This document shows positions 14,756 through 22,549 of a stretch of DNA of 23,932 nucleotides, piece by piece (position 1 is the stretch's first letter; each line of letters opens with the position of its first letter). Made by a program: the position numbers and the translations under genes. The DNA is from Bacillota bacterium (GTDB lineage Bacteria > Bacillota > Clostridia > Oscillospirales > Ruminococcaceae), in NCBI GenBank assembly GCA_023431215.1, contig JAEYXR010000012.1:1-23932 (forward strand). The letters run 5' to 3'. The notes under the pieces were generated by a model. That model did no database searches. It saw nothing but the letters and a program-made list of their open reading frames with translations, and was not told the DNA's origin.

Positions 14756-15706
14756 CTATTTTAGATTCTGAAAAGACTCCAACTCCTCACGGGTGGGCAG
14801 ACCTTCGTTGTCTCCTCTAAAGCATAATTGAATAGCACCAATCGCATTACCGCGGCTAACAGATTCCCGTAAAGATAGGCCTTCCATCAATGCACTAATA
14901 ACACCACCCGCAAAGCCATCCCCTGCACCCACAGTATCTATAATGTTTTCTTTTTTTAGTGCAAAGCCCGGGGTGTAAAAACTTGTACCATTTCTTTGCG
15001 CAGTATAAGCACCCAATGCACCCAGCTTAACAATAACAGTTTTAACTCCTGCATTCAGATAAAACTCCGCTGCGCTTTTTTCATTGTCATAGCCTGTCAA
15101 TATTCTTGCCTCTTGAATCCCAGGCATTACAATATCAGACTGAACTGCCAATTCATTAATCGTAGCAATCATTTCATTTTTATTCTTCCATAGCTGAGGT
15201 CTCAAGTTTGGGTCAAAGGTAATAAACTTGCCACGCATTCTTGCTGTTTGGATTAATAATCTGGTTGCATTCAAACAACTCTCACTAATAGCTGGGAAAA
15301 TGCCTGTTACATGTACATAGCTAAACTTATCGTAATCTATTGATGTAATATCATTGCATGTAATAGTCGAAGCTGCAGATCCATTTCTATAATAAAAAAT
15401 ACTCGGATCTCCTTCATTTGTAGAGCCTTTCATCATAAATCCAGTGACGTGGGTATCACTATAGCTTACCAAATCAGTTTCTATTTTATTATTATCCAAA
15501 CAGTTCTTGACCCGCGTGCCAAAGGGATCTTTTCCTAGCTTTGTCATGTAACTCACCGAGTGCCCAAGGCGCCTTAATGCTATAGCAACATTTAATTCTG
15601 CTCCAGCAACTGCAACACTAAAATTTTCAACAGCTTCTAATTTTCCTTCGGATTCGGCAATTAGAAGACCCAATGGTTCACCTATGAGCATCAAACGTTG
15701 CTGCAT
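14756..15706 (-). CDS. kdgK: 2-dehydro-3-deoxygluconate kinase, PfkB family
   Basis: A 316-residue ribokinase-fold sugar kinase. It phosphorylates 2-keto-3-deoxygluconate (KDG) with ATP to KDPG, the aldolase substrate encoded two genes upstream. PfkB signatures are the N-terminal VAGAELNVAIALRRLGHSVS (sugar binding) and the C-terminal IDTVGAGDGFAGGV with the catalytic Asp. The GTRVKNCLDNNKI segment and FITFDPNLRPQLW are typical of KDG kinases and set it apart from fructokinases. ATG start with a somewhat distant GGGG upstream; an ATG at residue 6 is possible but lacks its own site. Last gene of the hexuronate operon, 95 bases after the transporter gene. Confidence 0.88.
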   Translation of the reverse strand: MQQRLMLIGEPLGLLIAESEGKLEAVENFSVAVAGAELNVAIALRRLGHSVSYMTKLGKDPFGTRVKNCLDNNKIETDLVSYSDTHVTGFMMKGSTNEGDPSIFYYRNGSAASTITCNDITSIDYDKFSYVHVTGIFPAISESCLNATRLLIQTARMRGKFITFDPNLRPQLWKNKNEMIATINELAVQSDIVMPGIQEARILTGYDNEKSAAEFYLNAGVKTVIVKLGALGAYTAQRNGTSFYTPGFALKKENIIDTVGAGDGFAGGVISALMEGLSLRESVSRGNAIGAIQLCFRGDNEGLPTREELESFQNLK

Positions 15707-15801
15707 AATAAGATTATCCCCCTTTAATTTTTTATTGTTAATGATTTTCTTTTAGTTTGTTACTGCATGAGAAGAAACGAACAATTTCCTATTAAATAGT
15801 T

Positions 15802-16704
15802 CTACACTATAACATAAAGAATAATTGGAATTGTAAAAATCGATAATAGGGTACTAACACATACAATTTGAACCGCATAGGTATAGTCCAGGTTTAGCTT
15901 TTGGGCAAATATACTGACATTGCTGCCCACGGGCGCAATTGCTGCTATAAGTAATGCCACCTTAATGGTTTTAAGCTGCTGTGGCAATAGCATCAGCAAT
16001 GCTAGAGAAACAAGCGGAATAATGAAAAGCCGAACAGCACTGACCCAGTATAAATTACCATTGTACAGCATCTGTCTGATATCTACTTGTGCCATATAAG
16101 TACCTAAAATAATCATGGCAAGGGGACCATTAAGAGCAGTTAGGGTCGACATGGTGTTGCTAACCATATCTGGTATAGGAATTTGCAGAAAAAATACTGC
16201 AAGCCCAATAATGAGCGCAGAAATAACAGGGTTTCTTAAAATATTATTAACCCCTTCCTGCTTTTTGCCGCCCGATAATACCCATTGCCCATAGGTCCAT
16301 TGCATTGTATTTAAAATGGCGACAAATCCAGCCGCATAAAACACCGCACCTGCACCCAAAAAGGCTGTAATCAGCGGAAAACCCATAAATCCGGCATTAG
16401 AAAAAGCTACACTAAAATTATCAATTGGCCTTTTTCTAAAGACGACTGCCGCTATTGCAATAGAAATTGCCAGCAAACCAGTACCAATACTCAGGCTAAC
16501 TAACAATTCCCATGTGTTTTGGGCTGTGCGCTCAACACAAAAAGAATAAATAACTACGCAAGGCAAAATAACATAAAGCAATAAGTTGCCAAAGGACTTG
16601 CTTCCCTCTTTTGTAATGAGCTGTTTTTTAAACAGAACAAAGCCTATTGACATGTAAAAAAACATAATCAACAATTGCTTTGCAATGGTTATTACTGATT
16701 CCAT
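15802..16704 (-). CDS. AEC-family transporter (auxin efflux carrier superfamily)
   Basis: A 300-residue membrane protein with about ten hydrophobic segments in two repeats. Family marks are FGNLLLYVILPCVVIYSF in the second helix, FSNAGFMGFPLITAFLG in the crossing helix of the first half, and IAPVGSNVSIFAQKLNLDYT with YAVQIVCVSTLLSI in the second half. AEC proteins are secondary carriers of organic acids such as malate or lactate, and of auxin in plants. Located between the KDPG aldolase and KDG kinase genes, it may carry a uronate, KDG or a related acid; this is inference from position. ATG start with GGAG, 14 bases after the aldolase stop. No other transporter is visible in this operon. Confidence 0.87.
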   Translation of the reverse strand: MESVITIAKQLLIMFFYMSIGFVLFKKQLITKEGSKSFGNLLLYVILPCVVIYSFCVERTAQNTWELLVSLSIGTGLLAISIAIAAVVFRKRPIDNFSVAFSNAGFMGFPLITAFLGAGAVFYAAGFVAILNTMQWTYGQWVLSGGKKQEGVNNILRNPVISALIIGLAVFFLQIPIPDMVSNTMSTLTALNGPLAMIILGTYMAQVDIRQMLYNGNLYWVSAVRLFIIPLVSLALLMLLPQQLKTIKVALLIAAIAPVGSNVSIFAQKLNLDYTYAVQIVCVSTLLSIFTIPIILYVIV

Positions 16705-16718
16705 GCATTGTTCTCCAA

Positions 16719-17684
16719 TTATGGCTTTTGCATTAAATGAATTGCAAACCCACTATATTCACCATTTAAATAGATGGCTCTTAGCTTACCCTTTGCATCA
16801 TATCGAATGGTGCTGTCATTAAAGGTAACACCCTGCCGGGCTAACTGGTACATGGCACGCTCAATAAAATTAGTAGCAAATCCTATGTGGCCTTTGCTGC
16901 CTAAATAGGGTTCCTTCATTAATTCTACTGCATCACCTACATAATCCGATTTGTTGCCGGGCTTATAGTCCAATCCAAACAAGGCACACAACACCTTCGC
17001 CGTCTGCATGGCTTCTTCGCTGTTCTCACAGTTAATACCGATATGCCCAACAGTGTAGCCCAGCATATGGTTGACAGCTTCCTTTGTCAATCGGGTAATC
17101 TCCTGCCAGTTTTCTTCATCAATAAGTTCTTTTTTTACCATCCAGGTACCGCCGCAGGCTGCTATTTGGTCAAAAGAAAGGTATTTTAGCAGGTTATCGG
17201 CATGAATGCCGCCGGTAGGTATCCATTGCAAATTTTTATAAGGTCCTGCAATCGCCTTTAATTTGTCTATTCCCCCGTTTTGCTCTGCGGGGAAGAATTT
17301 AACAACGTTAAGGCCCATGCTCATAGCCTGCTCCATTTCGCCGGGTGTTTCTGTTCCGGGAATCATACTAACACCCGTGGAGAGAACATGCCTTACAACC
17401 TCGGGATGAAACCCGGGACTTACTATAAATTTGACACCGGCTGCAATGGCTTTGTCTGCCTGTTCACATGTAAGCACAGTCCCTGCACCAAGCAGCATTT
17501 CTGGCACATTTTTTGCAATTGCCTTAATGGCATCCTCTGCTGCTGCGGTTCTAAAAGTAACTTCTGCAATGGGCAGCCCGCCAGCCACCAAAGCCTTTGC
17601 CAGCGGCACTGCCTTTGCTGCATCATCTATTGCAATAACCGGAACGATGCCAATGCTTTTGATGGTATTAAAAATCTGTTCCAT
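16719..17684 (-). CDS. eda: KDPG/KHG aldolase fused to a C-terminal VOC-like domain
   Basis: Residues 1 to about 205 are a class I KDPG aldolase (KDPG to pyruvate and glyceraldehyde-3-phosphate; also 4-hydroxy-2-oxoglutarate cleavage). The family start IVPVIAIDDAAKAVPLAKAL leads to AEVTFRT with the catalytic Glu41. Next come GAGTVLTCEQADKAIAAG, and VVKFFPAEQNGG with the Schiff-base Lys129, then WIPTGGI. Ordinary Eda proteins end there at about 210 residues. This one has some 110 more residues resembling a glyoxalase/VOC half-barrel (GHIGINCENSEEAMQTAKVL, then GHIGFATNFIERAMYQLARQ and NGEYSGFAIHL). The start is ATG at 17684, six bases after AGAGG; ATG at 17702 would add MKQRIA but puts the ribosome site inside the gene. 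The role of the extra domain is unknown. Confidence 0.88.
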   Translation of the reverse strand: MEQIFNTIKSIGIVPVIAIDDAAKAVPLAKALVAGGLPIAEVTFRTAAAEDAIKAIAKNVPEMLLGAGTVLTCEQADKAIAAGVKFIVSPGFHPEVVRHVLSTGVSMIPGTETPGEMEQAMSMGLNVVKFFPAEQNGGIDKLKAIAGPYKNLQWIPTGGIHADNLLKYLSFDQIAACGGTWMVKKELIDEENWQEITRLTKEAVNHMLGYTVGHIGINCENSEEAMQTAKVLCALFGLDYKPGNKSDYVGDAVELMKEPYLGSKGHIGFATNFIERAMYQLARQGVTFNDSTIRYDAKGKLRAIYLNGEYSGFAIHLMQKP

Positions 17685-17734
17685 AGCAATCCTCTGTTTC
17701 ATCCTATCGTTTTATTAAAGCTTAACTTAAATGA

Positions 17735-19231
17735 TTATAAAATAACGCCATCTCGGAAAATGGATATTTCTTTATAACCATTTAGTTCGTTTTGCACCTT
17801 TTTGCCGGAGGCTACTTCCAAGACAAAATTCAAGAATTCTTGAGCTGTACTTGAAATGTCCGAAGTTTCCAACATCTGACCTGCATTAAAATCGATCCAA
17901 TGAGGCTTTTGCTTAGCAAGGGGTGTATTGGAAGCCACCTTAATGGTGGGCACAGGTGCTCCTAGTGGATTTCCACGACCAGTGGTAAAGCATAAAAGGG
18001 TTGCACCGGATGCCACCAGGTTGGTGCAGGATACTTGATCGTTCCCCGAGCCATTCAGCAAATGTAGTCCTCGGTTTTTTATGGCTTCACCATAGCCCAG
18101 TACTCCACTGACAGGGGCAACTCCGCCTTTTTGCACACAGCCAAGGCTTTTTTCTTCCAGGGTAGAAATTCCGCCCTTTTTATTGCCCGGCGAAGGGTTC
18201 TCATAGATGGTTTGTCCGTACCGGGTAAAATAATCTTTATAATGGTTGATAAGTTCCACAGTCTTTGCAAAGATTGTTTCATCAACGCAGCGTTCCATTA
18301 GTAAGGTTTCGGCACCAAACATTTCGGGCACCTCGGTAAGTATGGTAGAACCACCAAATCCAACAATCATGTCATTTAGCTTGCCGCATAAGGGATTTGC
18401 GGTAAGTCCGGAAAAAGCATCTGAACCACCGCATTTAAAGCCCACTACTAAATGTTCTGCAGAAACAGATGTACGGGACAAACCTCCACAGCTTTCGCTT
18501 AGTTGTTGTAGCAGCTCCATTCCCTTTTCCAGCTCATCCTCTATCTCTTGTGTGACTAAGGTACGTATGCGGCTTTGGTCACAGTCTTTGATATATGGCG
18601 CAAACACCTCAAGGTTGTTGTTTTCGCAGCCCAGTGACAAAATGAGCACAGCACCTGCATTGGGGTTTTTGATGATACCCGCCAGCAGCTTCATGGTGTT
18701 TTCCTGATCCTGTCCTAATTGGGAACACCCCATATTGTGGGTAAAGGTACATACATCATCAAACCTGCTGCCAAATCTTTTTTTTGCTTCCTCTGCCAGT
18801 AGCTTTGCTGTGGTATTGACGCACCCCACCGTAGGAATAATCCAAAGCTCGTTGCGGGTGCCGACACTGCCGTCTGACCTCACATAACCATCAAACCTGG
18901 CATTGCATGCCTTGTTCCAAAAACCACTTAGCCCCTCTTTGGGGTGGTACTGGTAGGTCAAGGTGCTTCTAAGATTTGTTTTTAGGTTATGAGTATGTAC
19001 ATGCTCACCAAGCATGATATCTCGTGCTGCATGACCAATGGGGTGACCATATTTAAAGACATACTCCCCCTGTGCAATAGGTTGAACGGCCAGCTTATGT
19101 CCAAAGGGTACAGCATCCTGCAATGTGATTACCGTTCCTCTTATATCAACCTGCTGCCCTTTTTCCAGGTTCTCCAATGCAACTGCAACAGAATCGGAAT
19201 CATGAATTAAAATCACTTTATTTGGTTTCAT
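17735..19231 (-). CDS. uxaA: Altronate dehydratase (altronate hydrolase)
   Basis: UxaA dehydrates D-altronate to 2-keto-3-deoxygluconate, using a metal (Fe2+ or Mn2+ in E. coli). At 498 residues it is full length, with both usual parts: an N-terminal SAF-type domain (to about residue 90, ending LGEHVHTHNLKTNLR, the conserved VHxHN motif), and the large C-terminal dehydratase domain starting FDGYVRSDGSVGTRNELWII. Further marks are THNMGCSQLGQD, LGCENNN, VVGFKCGGSDAFSGLTANPL and FTTGRGNPLGAPVPTIKV. Several conserved cysteines are present. ATG start with AGGAAA upstream, five bases after the uxaB stop, so the two are coupled. Confidence 0.94.
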   Translation of the reverse strand: MKPNKVILIHDSDSVAVALENLEKGQQVDIRGTVITLQDAVPFGHKLAVQPIAQGEYVFKYGHPIGHAARDIMLGEHVHTHNLKTNLRSTLTYQYHPKEGLSGFWNKACNARFDGYVRSDGSVGTRNELWIIPTVGCVNTTAKLLAEEAKKRFGSRFDDVCTFTHNMGCSQLGQDQENTMKLLAGIIKNPNAGAVLILSLGCENNNLEVFAPYIKDCDQSRIRTLVTQEIEDELEKGMELLQQLSESCGGLSRTSVSAEHLVVGFKCGGSDAFSGLTANPLCGKLNDMIVGFGGSTILTEVPEMFGAETLLMERCVDETIFAKTVELINHYKDYFTRYGQTIYENPSPGNKKGGISTLEEKSLGCVQKGGVAPVSGVLGYGEAIKNRGLHLLNGSGNDQVSCTNLVASGATLLCFTTGRGNPLGAPVPTIKVASNTPLAKQKPHWIDFNAGQMLETSDISSTAQEFLNFVLEVASGKKVQNELNGYKEISIFRDGVIL

Positions 19232-19236
19232 GTTTA

Positions 19237-20739
19237 TTATTTTCCTAACACATCAGCTAAAATAACTTCTTTCATGGGCTTACTGTTCATTTGGAAAAGA
19301 TAGTAAGTAACCATATCTTGTAATCCTTCCACCTTGGTAAGGTCGGTTTCGTTCCAAAGTTCAGTATGAGATAACACTCGCTCTGCCACCTGCTTACAGT
19401 CTTTGCAGGCCCAAGTTTGGCAGAAGAAATCAAGAATCCACTGGTCATCTCTAATTTGGTAAATGGTTCCGTCCGCCCGCTTTGACATGTATTTTCCGTC
19501 TTCCATGCTGCCCTTATAAAACTGGATGAGCACTGCAAGCGAAAATGCCATCCCCTTTGGAATTTTGCCAACGCGAGTGTAATATTCCAGCAGCGACGGC
19601 ATGCATCTTGCACACCATTTGGAGCAGGAGTTCAAGGAGATATCCAGTAACCGATGCTTAATATAGGGATTTAAAAACCGAGCCTTAACTGCATCGGCAA
19701 ACTCTATCAGCATCTCCTTGGATAAATCCAGGGTAGGGATTACCTCTTTGTACATGATTTGATCCAAGTATTGGTCGAAAACGCTGTCGGTCATCATTTC
19801 TAGGACAATATTGTGACCTGCCAGCCACGCCGCCAATACGCTGGAGGTATGTGCACCATTTAAGATGCGTACCTTACGCTTTTTATAGGGTGTTACATCC
19901 TCTGTCCAAATAACATTGGCACCTTCTGCCTTGTGGATGGGCAGAAGGTCAGACCATTCCTGCTTTCCTTCAATGACCCATAGGTTAAACAGTTCAGAGG
20001 TAACCAAAGCCTGATCCTCATATCCAAGCTTTTGCCAGTACCCCTCTGCTTCGTCCCGGGGATAGCCCGTGACAATACGGTCAACCAAGGTGGAGCAAAA
20101 GTGATTATGCTCCTCTACCCAGTGTTTAAAATCTGCACCCAATGCCCACTCATCACAGTAACGCAGCACAATTTGACGCAGCTTGGCACCATTGTCATCA
20201 ATAAGCTCTACCGGCAAAAACAGTAGTCCACGTTTTGGGTCACCCTGAAAAGCCAGAAAACGATGATACAGTAGCGCACAAACCTTGGCTGGGAAGGATT
20301 TTGGCGGGGTATCGGTTACCTTATCCCCCTCCCCATAGGCGATACCCGCTTCGGTAGTGTTAGAAACAACCACCTGCAAATCGGGAGATGCCGCCACCTG
20401 AAGCAATGCATCATAATCTTCATAAGGATTGATGCACCTTGAAACGGAGGACACCAGTTTATACTTTTCTGTAGCTTTACCATCTTCTATGCCACGCATT
20501 GCCAGGGTATATAGACCCTCCTGCTTGTTGATGATATGACCCATACCTTGTGCAATGGGCTGACAAACTACCACAGAACCCTGATACACACCCTGCTCGA
20601 CAGCAAGGTGTATCATCCAGTCTACAAAAGCCCTTAAAAAGTTTCCTTCTCCAAATTGCAATACTTTTTCCCGCATAGCGGAAGCTTTTGGCGTTCTGTA
20701 ACCGCTTACATCCAGTGTTTGATAGCACAACGTTTTCAA
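19237..20739 (-). CDS. uxaB: Tagaturonate reductase (altronate oxidoreductase)
   Basis: UxaB reduces D-tagaturonate to D-altronate with NADH in galacturonate catabolism. The 500-residue protein belongs to the long-chain mannitol dehydrogenase family. The N-terminal NAD fold has VLQFGEGNFLRAFVDWMI. The sequence VVSNTTEAGIAYG and the phosphate-site text FPAKVCALLYHRF follow. The catalytic motif is KKRKVRILNGAHTSSVLAAW (Lys, Asn, His). The C-terminal helical domain ends in HTELWNETDLTKVEGL. UxaB rather than fructuronate reductase UxuB is favoured by the pairing with uxaA. The start is TTG at 20739, eight bases after GGGGAG. Preceded by an intercistronic stem-loop. Confidence 0.92.
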   Translation of the reverse strand: MKTLCYQTLDVSGYRTPKASAMREKVLQFGEGNFLRAFVDWMIHLAVEQGVYQGSVVVCQPIAQGMGHIINKQEGLYTLAMRGIEDGKATEKYKLVSSVSRCINPYEDYDALLQVAASPDLQVVVSNTTEAGIAYGEGDKVTDTPPKSFPAKVCALLYHRFLAFQGDPKRGLLFLPVELIDDNGAKLRQIVLRYCDEWALGADFKHWVEEHNHFCSTLVDRIVTGYPRDEAEGYWQKLGYEDQALVTSELFNLWVIEGKQEWSDLLPIHKAEGANVIWTEDVTPYKKRKVRILNGAHTSSVLAAWLAGHNIVLEMMTDSVFDQYLDQIMYKEVIPTLDLSKEMLIEFADAVKARFLNPYIKHRLLDISLNSCSKWCARCMPSLLEYYTRVGKIPKGMAFSLAVLIQFYKGSMEDGKYMSKRADGTIYQIRDDQWILDFFCQTWACKDCKQVAERVLSHTELWNETDLTKVEGLQDMVTYYLFQMNSKPMKEVILADVLGK

Positions 20740-20765
20740 AGTGTCATCTCCCCATTGTTAAACAT

Positions 20766-20800
20766 GCTGCATGGTGCAGGAATGCACTTTTAACTGCAGC
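20766..20800 (-). promoter_or_regulatory. Nested intercistronic stem-loop before uxaB
   Basis: An outer stem GCTGCA/TGCAGC (20795-20800 with 20766-20771) encloses a perfect inner hairpin GTGCA-TTCC-TGCAC (20774-20787). There is no U-run, so this is an mRNA processing or stability structure at most. It occupies much of the 77-base gap between the GH67-like gene and uxaB. Confidence 0.45.
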
Positions 20801-20816
20801 TCATATGTATGCTTTT

Positions 20817-22487
20817 TTATTCAATATTGTTTAGTATCTTCTCTACATCAGCTTGGAATCTCATGAGACGGTTGCCGTCCAGCATATAGTTAGCCAAGTG
20901 GCTATAGCCCTTTTCTTCCACCAAAGCATAGAAGCGCTGTGCCATTACGGGATAATCTGTTAATGTTGCCCTTGCTTCCTCAATATGCTCCGGCTTTTTG
21001 CTTTCTTCTGCCCGCTTGGTTAGTACCGCGGTAATGCACTCCAGACGGAATGCCTCTACATAGGCAACAAAAGCATCTGCCAAAAAAGCAAGATATTTTG
21101 CAACGCTTTGGTTAACACCCAATTTTTCGGGTGCGATTAGCTCTTTTAAAGATTTTGCCATGGCTACCGCTTCATCTTTTTCTGCAATAATTAACTTAAT
21201 ATTTTCTTCGGTAGGCATAACCCTTTGAGATGCACCAGGCTCCCATTGCTCACGACTATGGAACACCGTCATAATATTATAGGTTAAATCGTAACGGTCA
21301 AAAACCTGACAATTGCGGTTAAACACATGACCTCTGACATGAATGGCTTTTTCGATAATCTTCCAGTTCAGTTGCATCATGGTTCGTAAAGCTTCGGCAG
21401 CCTCATCAGATGTAGGTATGCAAGGTTGCTGCTGGAAGGTATCCTCAATGAGCGGGCTAACCAAACCATCTGCCAACCAGCTGCGGTAAATATCATCCAT
21501 ACTGGTATTGACATCATAACTGAGCATTGCACCAGCAACCAGATTAAGCATATTAAAGGAGCAAAATACGCTGGATTGGGTAAAGTTTTCCCAGTCAGTG
21601 CGCAGGGTAATGCCGCTTGCGCCTTTATCCAAATAACGCTGCATCCTGCCCTGCATATCCTCTGCCACGCTACAGGGAAAAAATCCCAAACCAAAGAACT
21701 GTCCCCATGTATCGTATTCTACCCATTGCTCTAACTGACCGCAGTTGCCCACGGCGGGGTTATCAGGGAATACGGGGTAATAATCATGGGGTACTTTTTT
21801 CATTGCCATCACCACATCATCAGCCACCGAACGAGCAGCATCCACCATGGCATATTGATGCTTTTTGGTGTAGGAAAAGTCACGTATAATCAGCTTTTTA
21901 CCCGCTGCAGACAAAGGGCGGTGCATAGCAGTAATAAGGTTCTTATACCATTCATCCACATCGTAGTTATTGCAGCGATCACAGGTGCAGCGGTTGGCAG
22001 CAAAGGACACCATGCTCTCACGGGTTCCAAGACTTGCAGAAACACCGGCTACATCCGGAAACAATTCGATAAACTCTCTGAATTTTTCTTCTACAAAATC
22101 CCACCAAAAGGGGTTGGTTGCACATAAAGTTCCGTCTTCATTGCGAAGCTCTGGATACTTGGTCAACAAATCATAGGGAAAGTAAATTTCCTTTACCTCT
22201 GCATAGAACTCTAATCCCGCTTTTTTACAGTGATCCAATACAGCTTTTAAATAATACTGGTTGTTTTTGGTTACGCTGTTTCGTACCGGGTTATAGCTTA
22301 AAAGCTCGTCTTTGGTAAAGTATTTGGTAGGAAAAACCACCTTGTCAATGAGCTCGTTGCAATGAAAGATGATACCGGTCATATGATAGCGCTTTGCAAA
22401 CTCAATGGCTCTGTCAACATGGAACATGTTCCACATATTGCTACCGTGAATCTCTAATAATCGGGTAGAATAACTGGGCTTTTGCAC
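20817..22487 (-). CDS. Uncharacterised GH67-like TIM-barrel protein, putative intracellular uronidase (paralogue 1)
   Basis: A 556-residue cytosolic protein without signal peptide. I do not recognise a named family. The first 300 residues alternate strands and helices like a glycoside hydrolase barrel: LLEIHGSN, HMTGIIFHCNELI, KAGLEFYAEVKEIYFPYDLL, NPFWWDFVEEKFREF, VAGVSASLGTRESMV (Glu157), a CTCDRC cluster (Cys167, 169, 172), LIIRDFSYT (Asp203), KKVPHDYYPVFPDNP (Asp235, Asp242), VEYDTWGQFFGLG (Glu258, Asp259) and GITLRTDWE (Asp298). The order resembles alpha-glucuronidase GH67 as I remember it, where the catalytic Asp lies in a KxGPIDF segment. The rest is helical. The start is GTG at 22487, with GGGGAG nine bases upstream. 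Its place ahead of uxaB and uxaA suggests that it frees or modifies a uronic acid. Confidence 0.6.
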   Translation of the reverse strand: MQKPSYSTRLLEIHGSNMWNMFHVDRAIEFAKRYHMTGIIFHCNELIDKVVFPTKYFTKDELLSYNPVRNSVTKNNQYYLKAVLDHCKKAGLEFYAEVKEIYFPYDLLTKYPELRNEDGTLCATNPFWWDFVEEKFREFIELFPDVAGVSASLGTRESMVSFAANRCTCDRCNNYDVDEWYKNLITAMHRPLSAAGKKLIIRDFSYTKKHQYAMVDAARSVADDVVMAMKKVPHDYYPVFPDNPAVGNCGQLEQWVEYDTWGQFFGLGFFPCSVAEDMQGRMQRYLDKGASGITLRTDWENFTQSSVFCSFNMLNLVAGAMLSYDVNTSMDDIYRSWLADGLVSPLIEDTFQQQPCIPTSDEAAEALRTMMQLNWKIIEKAIHVRGHVFNRNCQVFDRYDLTYNIMTVFHSREQWEPGASQRVMPTEENIKLIIAEKDEAVAMAKSLKELIAPEKLGVNQSVAKYLAFLADAFVAYVEAFRLECITAVLTKRAEESKKPEHIEEARATLTDYPVMAQRFYALVEEKGYSHLANYMLDGNRLMRFQADVEKILNNIE

Positions 22488-22549
22488 GTTGTGTCGCTCC
22501 CCTCTTTGTTTTAAAGCAATACAGCACTATTTGATATTGCCTTAGTGTT

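Noticed and set aside
17280..17777. 165-codon plus-strand frame across the eda gene
   Set aside because: Antisense to a clear aldolase gene; Cys-rich composition typical of a shadow frame.
18246..18707. 153-codon plus-strand frame within uxaA
   Set aside because: Antisense shadow of uxaA; Ser/Pro-rich text without domain features.
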